A stretch of DNA of 64,000 nucleotides from Leptolyngbya sp. Cla-17 (GTDB taxonomy: Bacteria > Cyanobacteriota > Cyanobacteriia > Leptolyngbyales > Leptolyngbyaceae). The position numbers and the translations under genes are program-made. Shown here piece after piece: positions 34,708 to 44,020 of this stretch (its first letter is position 1; every line of letters starts with the position of its first letter). A model generated the notes under the pieces. It was not told the origin of the DNA. It searched no databases and saw nothing but the letters and a program-made list of their open reading frames with translations. The stretch covers positions 620,001 through 684,000 of the forward strand of contig NZ_JAEVYN010000001.1 in NCBI RefSeq assembly GCF_016807185.1, given 5' to 3'.

Positions 34708-35673
34708 ATGCAAAACTTCCGCAACTATTACGACATATTAGGGGTTCCTAAAGAAACGCCTGCCGAGGATCTTAAAAAAGCCTTTCGGCGGCTGGCTCGG
34801 CAGTTTCATCCTGACCTGAACCCCAATGACAAAACTGCGGAAGAACGGTTTAAAGACATTAATGAAGCTTACGAGGTTCTGTCTGACCCAACGAACCGCA
34901 GCAAATACGACCAATATGGGCGCTATTGGAAGCAGCGCGGTTTTCAGGAAGCAGCTCGATCGCCTGGTAGTCGTGGTTGGAATGGTCGTGGTAGCGATCG
35001 CGCTGCACCCGAAGGCATAAACTTTGACGAGTTCAGTGACTTCAACAGCTTTGTTGATCAACTCCTCAATCGACGCGATGCGCCTGCCCCCCCGGGCACG
35101 CCCAGAGAATCTTATCGCCCTGGCACCTCCAAAACCAGCTACACCGTCCCTCGCACCACCCGGCGCGATGCCGAAGCACGGCTCACGGTTCCCCTTGAAA
35201 AAGCTTACTCTGGCGGTCGAGAGCGCATTCGGCTCGAAGATGGGCGATCGCTAGAAGTGAACATGCCAGCTGGAATGGTAACTGGGCAACGCGTTCGTCT
35301 GAAAGGACAGGGCGTAGGCGGCGGCGATCTATACCTCAAAATCGATGTGTCACCTCACACCTTCTTTCAGCTAGATGGCTCTGATATTGTCTGTGAATTG
35401 CCCTTAACTCCCAGTGAAGCGGTGCTAGGCAACCCAGTGGAAGTACCAACCCTAGATGGATTAGTCAAAATGTCAATTCCGCCAGGTGTGCGCTCTGGGC
35501 AGCGATTGCGTCTGGCAAACAAGGGCTATCCCAAAGCCAGCGGCACGAGGGGCGACCAAATTGTAGAAATTCAAATTGTCATCCCCAAAGAGATCAGCGA
35601 ACCCGAACGAGAACTCTATGAAAAGCTACGCCAGCTTGAAACCGCGAATCCTCGCGAGAATTTGCTGACCTAA
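34708..35673 (+). CDS. dnaJ: DnaJ-type co-chaperone without zinc finger
   Basis: A 321-residue type-B J protein. The J domain (residues about 6-70) has the essential His34-Pro35-Asp36. A Gly/Arg-rich linker follows and then two C-terminal beta domains (ARLTVPLEKAYSGGRERIRL, VRLKGQGVGGGDLYLKI, RLRLANKGYPK). The zinc-binding cysteines of DnaJ type A are absent. It works with the DnaK encoded just upstream in the same operon, delivering unfolded proteins and stimulating its ATPase. Confidence 0.93.
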   Translation: MQNFRNYYDILGVPKETPAEDLKKAFRRLARQFHPDLNPNDKTAEERFKDINEAYEVLSDPTNRSKYDQYGRYWKQRGFQEAARSPGSRGWNGRGSDRAAPEGINFDEFSDFNSFVDQLLNRRDAPAPPGTPRESYRPGTSKTSYTVPRTTRRDAEARLTVPLEKAYSGGRERIRLEDGRSLEVNMPAGMVTGQRVRLKGQGVGGGDLYLKIDVSPHTFFQLDGSDIVCELPLTPSEAVLGNPVEVPTLDGLVKMSIPPGVRSGQRLRLANKGYPKASGTRGDQIVEIQIVIPKEISEPERELYEKLRQLETANPRENLLT

Positions 35674-35723
35674 TCGAGCGCTACGTGCTTTCCATGGGAC
35701 GCACCAACATGCAATCACCTTAA

Positions 35724-37322
35724 TTAACGCACCAATTTAACGGGCGATCGACTGGGGGTTAGCCCAAACTCAAGCGGCAGAAACATGGAGCGCCCAGTCA
35801 TTTCTGGTGGCTGAGGCAGCTTCAAAATCTCAAGAATGGTCGGAGCCATATCTGAGAGGCGACCATCATCACGTAATCTAACATCGGTGCCGTGTCCAGG
35901 AATCTTGCGCCCTTCTCCCTCCACTAAGATGAATGGCACCGGATTGGTCGTGTGGGCAGTCCAGGGATTACCGTTTTCATCCCACATCACTTCTGCGTTT
36001 CCGTGATCGGCAATGATGATGGTGGTTCCACCTGCGCGAATAATGCTTTCTAGTAGGCGACCCAGACAGTGATCGACTACTTCCAACGCGTCAACAGTCG
36101 CATCCATTTTGCCGGTATGCCCCACCATATCTGGGTTGGCGTAATTCACCACGATCATCGAGTAAACTTGCTTTTCTACTGCCGCGCTCGTGACATCCGT
36201 CAATGCTGCCGCAGACATGGCAGGGGCGCGATCGTAGGTTGCCACTGGAGGACTTGGCACCATTTCTCGATCTTCTCCAGCAAATGGGTCTTCAATGCCC
36301 CCATTAAAAAAATAGGTCACGTGAGCATACTTTTCAGTTTCAGCGGCGCGGAACTGGCGTAGCCCATGCTGAGAAATAACCTGACCCAAAATATTGTTCA
36401 GATTTTGCGGCTCAAACGCAACCAGCACCGGAAAGTGAGAATCATACTGGGTAAAGGTCGCAAAGGAAAGCGGCTGAATCAGTTCTCGTTCAAAGCCCTG
36501 AAACTTCGGATCGACCAGAGCTTGGGTTAATTGACGAGCGCGATCGGGGCGGAAGTTATAAAACACCACTCCATCCCCTGGCTGAATCGCTCCCGGTGCA
36601 ATCCGAGTCGGCAAAATAAACTCATCCTTGATGTCAGCATCGTAGGAAGCCTGCATCACCTCTACCACCGATCGCCCGTCTCCGTCGCCATCTTGAGTCA
36701 TCACGCTGTAGGCTTTTTCCACACGATCCCAGCGATGATCTCGATCCATTGCATAGTATCGACCGCTTAGTGTAACAATTTGCCCAACCCCGGCTGTGTC
36801 AATATAATTTACGATTTGCTGCACATAGTGCTTACCCGAATCAGGCAACGTATCGCGCCCATCAGTGACTACATGGATGCAAACATCGGTGATCAGTTGA
36901 TCCTTTGCCATATCTATCAGACCGAATAGGTGAGACAGATGAGAATGCACCCCACCATCGGAGCAAAGACCAATTAAGTGCAGCTTGCCCTGATTTTGCT
37001 TCACAGCTTGATACAGCTTGACCAGCGCTGAATTGCTGAGTAGGGTACCATCCTCGACGGCATCAGAAATTCGCACGAGTTCTTGAGGCACCACTCGACC
37101 GGCACCAATGTTAAGATGCCCCACTTCAGAATTGCCCATTTGACCATCGGGTAAGCCAACATCTTTGCCAGCAGTACGAATGGTTGTGTGGGGATAGGCT
37201 GCCCAAAGGCTATCGATAACAGGAGTTTTAGCGGCGGCTACAGCATTACCATCCGCATCTTCACGATATCCCCAGCCATCTAGAATGACCAGCACTACTG
37301 GAGAAACGGACGCTTGAGCCAT
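35724..37322 (-). CDS. gpmI: 2,3-Bisphosphoglycerate-independent phosphoglycerate mutase
   Basis: A 532-residue glycolytic/Calvin-linked enzyme interconverting 2- and 3-phosphoglycerate with two manganese ions. Metal ligands begin at VVLVILDGWGYR (Asp15), and the phosphorylated Ser65 lies in QMGNSEVGHLNIGAG. Further signatures are FYNFRPDRARQ and IIIADHGNAEVM, as in the alkaline-phosphatase superfamily. The ATG at 37322 fits the family; a start 7 codons earlier is less likely. It ends convergent to dnaJ with 50 bp between stops. Confidence 0.97.
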   Translation of the reverse strand: MAQASVSPVVLVILDGWGYREDADGNAVAAAKTPVIDSLWAAYPHTTIRTAGKDVGLPDGQMGNSEVGHLNIGAGRVVPQELVRISDAVEDGTLLSNSALVKLYQAVKQNQGKLHLIGLCSDGGVHSHLSHLFGLIDMAKDQLITDVCIHVVTDGRDTLPDSGKHYVQQIVNYIDTAGVGQIVTLSGRYYAMDRDHRWDRVEKAYSVMTQDGDGDGRSVVEVMQASYDADIKDEFILPTRIAPGAIQPGDGVVFYNFRPDRARQLTQALVDPKFQGFERELIQPLSFATFTQYDSHFPVLVAFEPQNLNNILGQVISQHGLRQFRAAETEKYAHVTYFFNGGIEDPFAGEDREMVPSPPVATYDRAPAMSAAALTDVTSAAVEKQVYSMIVVNYANPDMVGHTGKMDATVDALEVVDHCLGRLLESIIRAGGTTIIIADHGNAEVMWDENGNPWTAHTTNPVPFILVEGEGRKIPGHGTDVRLRDDGRLSDMAPTILEILKLPQPPEMTGRSMFLPLEFGLTPSRSPVKLVR

Positions 37323-37760
37323 AGAATACCAAGCCCTTTTCAATTAAGTGAATTTCTCGAAATCATAGCATTGCTGTCGGCAGTCACAAATTGACAAGCT
37401 CACTTCGAGATTGAATTGTCAGAAAATCATGACAAAAAATCACCTGGGGATCATATCAATGTCACAGTGCTTAACTGTTTTCTCTGCAACTTTATTTGTC
37501 TCTATGCCCATTAGCGTGGCAAGCTTAAATTCTGGATAAATAGAGCGGAGGAGGACTTCTGAATGAACTTCACTAAGTACATCGTCAATCTGAGTGAACA
37601 GAGCGCGATCGCCTAGAGACATTAGATGACACCAGAATCAAATTGCGTCGTCTTTGCCCAAATCAGTAGATTAAGCTTGTCATGCTGCTGCCATTTTTCT
37701 ACTTTGCGTTTCTCCTGACCTGATAGGATACGATTCAACTAATCATTTCCCAAACCCTGT
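37323..37760. other. Intergenic region with one weak open frame
   Basis: Upstream of gpmI and of the permease gene. A 60-codon frame on the minus strand (37440-37622; FTQIDDVLSEVHSEVLLRSI) is protein-like but short and lacks a ribosome binding site and a recognisable family, so it is not called as a gene. Nothing else is seen. Confidence 0.4.
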
Positions 37761-38939
37761 ATGGTTGGTTACCTCGTCTCACTGATTATTTCTACAGCCA
37801 TCTATGCGCTGTTTAGTTTGGGCTTAAATCTGCAATGGGGCTACACAGGCTTGCTCAATTTTGGGCATGTTGCTTTCATGACAGTTGGAGCCTACACAAC
37901 CGTATTGCTCAGCTTGAATGAAGTGCCGTTAGCGATCGCAACATTGATGGGTGGCGCAGTTGCAGCACTATTGGGGCTGATCTTAGGAACTACTACATTA
38001 CGTTTGCGGGAAGACTATTTATCCATTGTCACCATTGGCGCATCGGAAGTCATTCGGCTGATTGCCCTAAATGAAGAATGGTTGACTCGCGGTTCCCTCG
38101 GCGTTGCCAATTTTCCGCTGCCATTGGGCACGATTACTCAACCCACGATTGGCAGTAAGATTGCCATGATTGCCCTATGGACAGGCATTTTTGGTATTAG
38201 TGGGTGGAACCTGTGGAAATGGGCGCGACGCACTAGCAAGTCAGAGTTGGCGCAATCCTCCACAAGAGAGTCTATGCCAACGCCCATTTCTCCTGAGCCA
38301 CCTGCACAAGCTCCGAGGTTCCTTGTGAGTCTAGCCGCTACCGGTTTAGGACTGCTCATCTATGGAATTGGTATCAGTGCCTTGTATGACTATTCCTATA
38401 AAGCAGGGTTGATGCTGGTAGTGGTGACGGTAGTCGCGCTGACCTATTGGCGGTTAGAAGTTTCCGTCAAAGCGCCGTGGGGACGGGTGCTTAAATCGAT
38501 TCGAGAAGATGAAGAAGTGGCGAGAGCTCTGGGAAAAAATGTGTTTTGGTATAAGCTGCAATCATTGATGTTGGGCGGGGCGATCGCGGGCATTGCTGGA
38601 GCTTTCTACGCCTGGAACTTAACCTTCATTAATCCGGACGGCTTTATTCCTCTAATCACTTTTCAAGCCTGGATTATTGTCGTGTTAGGCGGAGCTGGCA
38701 ACAACGCTGGAACGATTTTGGGAGCCATCATTTACTGGGCATATTTTTCAGCAACCCGCTTTTTGCCAGAATTCTTACAAGCCTTACACTCAGCAATTCC
38801 CCTCCTCCCCGCTAGTATTGATGATGCCCGTCTAGGTGCTTTTAGAATCATGGTAATTGGCCTGTTGCTGATTATTTTGATGATGGCGCGACCTCAAGGC
38901 ATTTTAGGTAAAAAGGAGGAACTCACCCTTGGTCGATGA
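37761..38939 (+). CDS. livM: Branched-chain/neutral amino-acid ABC permease (LivM/NatC type)
   Basis: A 392-residue inner membrane protein with about ten hydrophobic segments. Signatures GLNLQWGYTGLLNFGHVAFM, LREDYLSIVTIGASEVIRL and LKSIREDEEVARALGKN are typical of LivM-type permeases. The middle has a non-hydrophobic insert (about 150-190, RRTSKSELAQSSTRESMPTP). It carries amino acids with the ATPase encoded next; in cyanobacteria this class includes NatC. The solute-binding protein and second permease are not nearby. The two genes overlap by 11 bp. Confidence 0.92.
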   Translation: MVGYLVSLIISTAIYALFSLGLNLQWGYTGLLNFGHVAFMTVGAYTTVLLSLNEVPLAIATLMGGAVAALLGLILGTTTLRLREDYLSIVTIGASEVIRLIALNEEWLTRGSLGVANFPLPLGTITQPTIGSKIAMIALWTGIFGISGWNLWKWARRTSKSELAQSSTRESMPTPISPEPPAQAPRFLVSLAATGLGLLIYGIGISALYDYSYKAGLMLVVVTVVALTYWRLEVSVKAPWGRVLKSIREDEEVARALGKNVFWYKLQSLMLGGAIAGIAGAFYAWNLTFINPDGFIPLITFQAWIIVVLGGAGNNAGTILGAIIYWAYFSATRFLPEFLQALHSAIPLLPASIDDARLGAFRIMVIGLLLIILMMARPQGILGKKEELTLGR

Positions 38940-39795
38940 ACCAACCAACCTTTCCCAATCTTCCACAGACTATCTCGCTGAACAAAACCTGCCACAGGGC
39001 TTAGCAGTGCAAGGTACGGTTGCCCCGCAGGTGGAACTGCCTTTATTAGCAGCCAGTGGACTCGTTAAAAATTTTGGTGGCACCTGTTGTGCCGTTGATT
39101 GTGCTCGGATTGAAGTGCCTCAAGGTAGCATTACCGGGTTAGTGGGACCAAATGGCGCTGGAAAAACGACCCTATTTAATCTGTTAGCCAACGTCATTCG
39201 TTCGGATCAAGGGCGAGTGCTATTTGATGGCGAACCGATTCATCACCTCCAGCCTCACATCATCGCTCGAATGGGGATGGTTCGCACCTTTCAAGTCGCT
39301 CGTGTCCTGTCTCGACTGTCGGTTTTAGATAACTTGCTGCTGGCTGCCCAAAAGCAAACCGGGGAAAATTTTTGGAATACCTGGTTTCAACAGAAACAGA
39401 TTGCTCAAGAAGAGAAAGCCCAACGCCAAAAAGCATTTGAAATTTTAGAGTCGATTGGACTGGCGCACATGGCAAATGAATATGCTGGGGCACTGTCAGG
39501 CGGACAGCGAAAACTGCTGGAAATCGGACGGGCGTTGATGGCTGAGCCGAAGCTGATTTTGCTGGATGAACCGGCCGCTGGTGTGAACCCAACGTTGATC
39601 AATCAAATTTGCGATCGCATCCAAGGCTGGAACCGTGACGGCATGACCTTTTTGATCATCGAACACAACATGGATGTGATTATGTCTCTATGCGATCGCG
39701 TGTGGGTCCTGGCAGAAGGACGCAATTTAGCAGATGGCACTCCGGCAGAAATTCAATCCAACCCAGAAGTGTTAGAAGCTTATTTGGGTCAGTAG
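38929..39795 (+). CDS. livG: Amino-acid ABC transporter ATPase (LivG type)
   Basis: A 288-residue ATPase from a TTG at 38929 with AAGGAGG 8 nt upstream. The Walker A is GPNGAGKTT, the signature LSGGQRKLLEIGRAL and Walker B LILLDEPAAGVNP. The extra N-terminal 40 residues before LVKNFGGTCCAVD are unusual for LivG and may be disordered. It energises uptake of branched-chain or neutral amino acids together with the permease upstream. Confidence 0.92.
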   Translation: MVDEPTNLSQSSTDYLAEQNLPQGLAVQGTVAPQVELPLLAASGLVKNFGGTCCAVDCARIEVPQGSITGLVGPNGAGKTTLFNLLANVIRSDQGRVLFDGEPIHHLQPHIIARMGMVRTFQVARVLSRLSVLDNLLLAAQKQTGENFWNTWFQQKQIAQEEKAQRQKAFEILESIGLAHMANEYAGALSGGQRKLLEIGRALMAEPKLILLDEPAAGVNPTLINQICDRIQGWNRDGMTFLIIEHNMDVIMSLCDRVWVLAEGRNLADGTPAEIQSNPEVLEAYLGQ

Positions 39796-39878
39796 TCTCC
39801 ATTTGAACCTAGAGATTGGCTAATCCCGCTATCTGACTTTAGGGCTGGGAGTGATCTTTCAAACGATTGGTTTATGCC

Positions 39879-40163
39879 TTACTCTTCAAACGGATTGAAT
39901 CGGGGAGGAGGCAGTTCTCGTTCTTGATTGGCGAGATCAGATGGGGGGCGATCGCTGCTCCAACCCCACCACACCGTCTCGCAGTTGCATTGATAAAATT
40001 CTTGCCACTTGCGGCGGTGATCTGCGGTAAAAACGGGCGATCGACGGTTGATCCAAACCTGTTTTGCGGCTTTGCTGCTGGCATAACATTTAGGACACTG
40101 AAATGTTGCTGCATGAACCGCTGATTGGGTCCACTTAGGCGAGATTGGCTCAAACGCTTCCAT
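39879..40163 (-). CDS. Small cysteine-rich conserved protein
   Basis: A 94-residue protein containing CPKCYASSKAAKQVWINRRS and later QCNCETVWWGW. The two cysteine pairs (about 23/26 and 59/61) suggest a zinc-ribbon fold. The end DLANQERELPPPRFNPFEE is not hydrophobic. The ATG is well defined. It is transcribed against the flanking ABC genes and is convergent with livG. I do not recognise a function. Confidence 0.7.
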   Translation of the reverse strand: MEAFEPISPKWTQSAVHAATFQCPKCYASSKAAKQVWINRRSPVFTADHRRKWQEFYQCNCETVWWGWSSDRPPSDLANQERELPPPRFNPFEE

Positions 40164-40527
40164 GAAAAGTTAGCTAGAGGTCTACAAGGTTCATGTGCCC
40201 ATTATCAACCTTTTAGAAGAAAGAGATGTCAGGAAAACGGTGGGTCAATGTTCCAATTGCGACCTCATTTCATCAGATGATTAAACCTATAGCTTTGACT
40301 CGTTTTGTAACATTTAACTGAGTGTAGTGATTTCGTCTGTGCGGAGGTAGAAGTTTTTGAGTATTGTCTTGAAAGATATTTGTCTTCTGTCGCCAGGATG
40401 ATTTTTATCTCAATTGATCGTTTCGTAGGGCGCGCCTACAGAGATTCGTTTTATCTGCGATCGCGTCTTTGAATAGTGCAAAACTGCTGTTGATCGTTCA
40501 CCGTTTTCTTCATCGAGTGCCGAGCCT
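40164..40527. other. Intergenic region upstream of the nucleoside transporter
   Basis: No gene or recognised riboswitch. A near-palindrome GTAGGGCGCGCCTAC lies at about 40425-40439, and one GCGATCGC at about 40458. It should hold the nucleoside transporter promoter. Confidence 0.4.
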
Positions 40528-42225
40528 ATGTCTATTCTGAATCTGATCTCGTTTCTTGGCATTTTTGGGTTGTGTTTCATCGCCTGGTTGTTTTCCGAGA
40601 ATCGCCGTCTGCGTTATTTTCCTTGGCGGGTAATGGTGACGGGAATTCTGTTGCAGCTCGCGCTAGGAGCAGCGGTTTTTTTGTTTCCGCCAACACGAGA
40701 TGCGCTGAAGGCGTTTAGCGACTTACTCAACGTGGTGTTTGATGCAGCGGATGCGGGAGCACGGTTTGTATTTGGGCGGAACATTGTGCCCTTAGCAGAT
40801 AAACCACCTGATGTGAACTTGGGTTATATATTTGCGTTTCGGGCACTGCCGACGGTGATTTTCTTTTCTGGCTTGATGGCGCTGCTTTACAACATTGGCG
40901 TGATTCAGGTAATTACCAATGTGTTTGCCCGAATTTTTTATGCCACCATGCGGTTGAGCGGGGCAGAAGCGTTGAGCGGTGCCGCAAATATTTTTGTGGG
41001 AATTGAGGCGGCGATCGTCGTCAAGCCGTTTCTTGCCAAGATGACTCGCAGCGAACTCTGTGCGATTTTGTCTTGCTGTTTTGGCACTGCCGCTTCTTCA
41101 ACCCTGGCAATTTACGTTAGTTTTCTCAAACCCGTTTTTCCTAACATTTTGGGGCATTTGGTTTCTGCGTCGATTATGGCGATTCCTGCCTGTTTTGTCC
41201 TGTCCAAAATTTTAGTGCCAGAAACGGAGGTGCCGCTGACGCTGGGCGGGTTACCCAAAGAACCGAAAGCATCCAAGCTGCGATCGCCCACAAGCAAGCG
41301 TCAACTAGTGGAGGATGCCAATCGCACGCCCATTGCAGAGATGCCAGTCACCGCTGAAGATGAAGAAATTGCTCGGCTCCTTCGGGGAGAACAGTCTTTA
41401 AGACGAACCGGAGGCGATGACTCCGGTAATTTTGAAGAAAATGTTCCACAGGAGACTGTTGGAGGAGAACCAATTGAGCGCGTGAGTCCCCTGGATGCAG
41501 CAATTATTGGGGCACTGGATGGGGTAAAAATGGCAGTATCGATCGCCGCTGTGCTGATCTTGATCTTGGGCTTGGTCTATTTGATCAACCAGATCTTCAT
41601 TTGGCTGGCGACCTTGCCCAGTCCGATTGGGGATGTGTTTCAGGTTGTGACTCTGGCAAATATCCTCGGTTTTTTATTCTTACCATTCACGTTTTTAACT
41701 GGGGTTTCCCTCGACTGGAATGAACTTTGGCTGTCTTCAGTAATTATCGGACGGCGCTTATTAGAAACGGCGATTCCACCCTATCAAGCGTTGTCAGTAG
41801 CGGCAGCCCAAGGGACGTTGAGCGATCGCGCTGTGTTGATTGTCAGCTATGCTCTGTCTGGCTTTGCCCACCTGGCATCGGTCGGGATTTTTGTCGGCGG
41901 CACGATCGCCCTGATTCCTTCCCGTCGTAAAGATATTTCCGAACTGGGTTGGAAAGCCCTATTTGTCGGCACCCTGGCAACTTTAATGATTGCTGCTGTT
42001 TCTGGGGTTTACTACGTTCCTGGAAATGCCAGCATTTTGGGTGATAAGCAAGCCCCTGCGCCTGTCGTCAATCCAACCACTGCCGCACCATCTGCCACGC
42101 CTCTGGCAGCACCCACAATCCCAGCAACTCAGGCTCCCGCCGCAGCTCAACCACCTGCTGCTCCTGCTGCAACCTCCAACCCGCAGCAAGTTCCTCAAAT
42201 CACTCCAAAACCATCTCCCAGATGA
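40528..42225 (+). CDS. nupC: CNT/NupC-family nucleoside transporter
   Basis: A 565-residue membrane protein. The transporter core has FVFGRNI, FRALPTVIFFSGLMALLYNI, GAANIFVGIEAAIVVKPFL and, near the end, SYALSGFAHLASVGIFVGG, all conserved in concentrative nucleoside transporters that take up nucleosides with protons or sodium. A hydrophilic insert of about 100 residues (235-335, with EDEEIARLLRGEQSLRR) interrupts the core, and the C-terminal 70 residues are Pro/Ala/Gln-rich. Standard NupC is about 400 residues, so both additions are extra. Nucleoside specificity is unknown. Confidence 0.88.
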   Translation: MSILNLISFLGIFGLCFIAWLFSENRRLRYFPWRVMVTGILLQLALGAAVFLFPPTRDALKAFSDLLNVVFDAADAGARFVFGRNIVPLADKPPDVNLGYIFAFRALPTVIFFSGLMALLYNIGVIQVITNVFARIFYATMRLSGAEALSGAANIFVGIEAAIVVKPFLAKMTRSELCAILSCCFGTAASSTLAIYVSFLKPVFPNILGHLVSASIMAIPACFVLSKILVPETEVPLTLGGLPKEPKASKLRSPTSKRQLVEDANRTPIAEMPVTAEDEEIARLLRGEQSLRRTGGDDSGNFEENVPQETVGGEPIERVSPLDAAIIGALDGVKMAVSIAAVLILILGLVYLINQIFIWLATLPSPIGDVFQVVTLANILGFLFLPFTFLTGVSLDWNELWLSSVIIGRRLLETAIPPYQALSVAAAQGTLSDRAVLIVSYALSGFAHLASVGIFVGGTIALIPSRRKDISELGWKALFVGTLATLMIAAVSGVYYVPGNASILGDKQAPAPVVNPTTAAPSATPLAAPTIPATQAPAAAQPPAAPAATSNPQQVPQITPKPSPR

Positions 42226-42313
42226 AGCCTACTCGATCCCTCATTAGTTAAGACAGCCATCATCAAACATGTGCCCCGCTAACGTCTAACACCCGACACC
42301 TAATAGCTGAAAC

Positions 42314-43369
42314 CTACTTGTTTGTTGATTCTTCTAGCAACAGTTCTAAGGCTATCTTCATCTCGCCTGGAGTCGTTGGAGTCGTGCCAAACTGCCGTAC
42401 TACGATGCTGGCAGCTAAATTGCCTAATACGGCTGCTTCCCAGGAAGAGGCTCCGAGCACTAATCCTAAAGTTAAAGCAGCAACTACGGTATCTCCTGCT
42501 CCAGTGACATCAAAGACGTCGGTGCGGTTAAAGGCGGGAATGTGATATTCGGTGCCGTCATTTTGAAAAAGGCTCATGCCATCTTCGCCGCGAGTAATCA
42601 ACATTTTTTGAGCCTGAGTTAGCTGCAGTAGGTCCTTGCCGCCCTGACGCAACAGAGCTTCGCTTTTGCTGCCATCTACCTTTACGAGAGAGTAGCCAAC
42701 CGCTTGCTCGGCTTCAGGAAGGTTGGGTGTAAAAATGCTGGCTCCTTGATAGCGGTTGAGATCTTTTTGGGCATCCACGACGCTAAAGGAATGGGATAGG
42801 GCGGCGGCAATCACTGCTTCAGAGAGAGTCCCATCGCCGTAGTCAGAGCATACGACTGCATCAACGCTGCTAATTTGTTGGCGAATATAGTGTACTAGTT
42901 GGGTTTGCAATTCAGCAGAGGGCAATTCATCGGATTTGCGATCGACGCGAACAATTTGCTGAGTCACAGATTGGCGAGCGTGGCCTGAGATACGGGTTTT
43001 GGTGACTGTGGGGCGATCGCGATCCAATAAAATTCCTTCAGTGTTCACTCCAGCTGCTTCAAAAATATGGCGCAATGCTTTGCCTTGTCCATCGTTGCCG
43101 ACTAGCCCCACTGCTTTTACTTGAGCACCCAATTTTGCAAAGTTATAGATTGCGTTCGCACCGCCTCCTGCAACCTGTTGAGTGTGTTCATGCCGAAGAA
43201 TCAGAACGGGCGCTTCTCGGGAAAGCCGCTCTACTTGCCCAGTCAAAAATTCATCTAGACAGAGATCACCCACAACCAATACTTGGGGCTGATGGAAGCA
43301 TTCAAGTAGATTAAACAGGCGATCGGCGGACTCGGCAAGTTGCGCAGCAAAGGTTGGATCAAGGGTCAT
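42314..43369 (-). CDS. rfaE1: D-glycero-beta-D-manno-heptose-7-phosphate kinase, RfaE1-type
   Basis: A 351-residue PfkB-family sugar kinase. The sequence has VLVVGDLCLDEFLTGQVERL, GGGANAIYNFAKLGA and the catalytic FDVTGAGDTVVAALTLGL. These match the kinase half of HldE; the adenylyltransferase half is absent. It phosphorylates a heptose phosphate on the route to ADP-heptose for lipopolysaccharide or other glycans. It is convergent with the nucleoside transporter gene, 88 bp apart. Confidence 0.85.
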   Translation of the reverse strand: MTLDPTFAAQLAESADRLFNLLECFHQPQVLVVGDLCLDEFLTGQVERLSREAPVLILRHEHTQQVAGGGANAIYNFAKLGAQVKAVGLVGNDGQGKALRHIFEAAGVNTEGILLDRDRPTVTKTRISGHARQSVTQQIVRVDRKSDELPSAELQTQLVHYIRQQISSVDAVVCSDYGDGTLSEAVIAAALSHSFSVVDAQKDLNRYQGASIFTPNLPEAEQAVGYSLVKVDGSKSEALLRQGGKDLLQLTQAQKMLITRGEDGMSLFQNDGTEYHIPAFNRTDVFDVTGAGDTVVAALTLGLVLGASSWEAAVLGNLAASIVVRQFGTTPTTPGEMKIALELLLEESTNK

Positions 43370-44020
43370 AAATAACTGGTGCTATTCCAGTGCCCCATTG
43401 TCTCGCAAATTCTTAAGTTTAGACATCCTTTTGAATAAACTTGTGAAAATTGAATGCTTGGCATTGGCGATCGCATACTTCCTCATGGTTTGAAACCATC
43501 CTTGGATCAGACAGCTTGTAAGGGTAGTTGACCCGTCAGAACTCCGCAAATTTTGCAAACAAGGGGCTTAAGCCCCTTGTTTACTTAACTTATTTCTATA
43601 AAACTTCTTAGCAACGTTTAAATATTGAGGTGGCTAGAACGCTCCCTTGAAAGAGACTTGCTAACCCAGCTACTTAAATTTGACATTTTGCTGCTCTATT
43701 GGCTGAGACGAGTTTCAGTTGAGTAGAATGAGCGATACAGGGGATAAAGCCATCTTTAGATTTAAACCGATTTACTTAGTTTGCAAGTTTTAGCAATTGA
43801 ACTTTCGTGGGAATTCGAGCTTTAGCTTGGAAAAAAAGCCGCTGAAAAACTAGTGGCTTAGAACATTTACTTCTTCAAAAGTTTCTTTTTTTGCAGTATG
43901 CAATCGTGGATTTGTCCGGCTAGGCTTATGGACTCTATGTAGAGTATTTTTTGACATACGTTTGCTGAGAATGTGAAGTAGTGTTTCTTGAGATCGCTTA
44001 TCCCCGTCTATCCCGCTTGC
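43370..44020. other. Divergent intergenic region with a perfect palindrome
   Basis: About 650 bp between the heptose kinase gene and the cyclic-di-GMP enzyme gene. Apart from the palindrome at 43557-43582 and one GCGATCGC-like site, no gene or RNA was recognised. A minus-strand frame ending near 43850 is antisense to the downstream gene and is not called. Confidence 0.45.
43557..43582. repeat. Perfect 26-bp palindrome
   Basis: The half-site AAACAAGGGGCTT is followed directly by its complement, with no spacer. Palindromes of this GGGGCTTAAGCCCC type recur in cyanobacterial genomes. It lies between divergent genes, so it does not act as an ordinary terminator for either. Confidence 0.8.

Noticed and set aside
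37440..37622. 60-codon minus-strand frame
   Set aside because: No ribosome binding site, no family and no conserved neighbour; kept only as a note in the gap.
40425..40439. GTAGGGCGCGCCTAC near-palindrome
   Set aside because: Too short and imperfect at the centre to call as an element.
42226..42313. Short tandem-like AACACCCGACACC pieces between convergent genes
   Set aside because: Degenerate, without a consistent period; common in cyanobacterial gaps.
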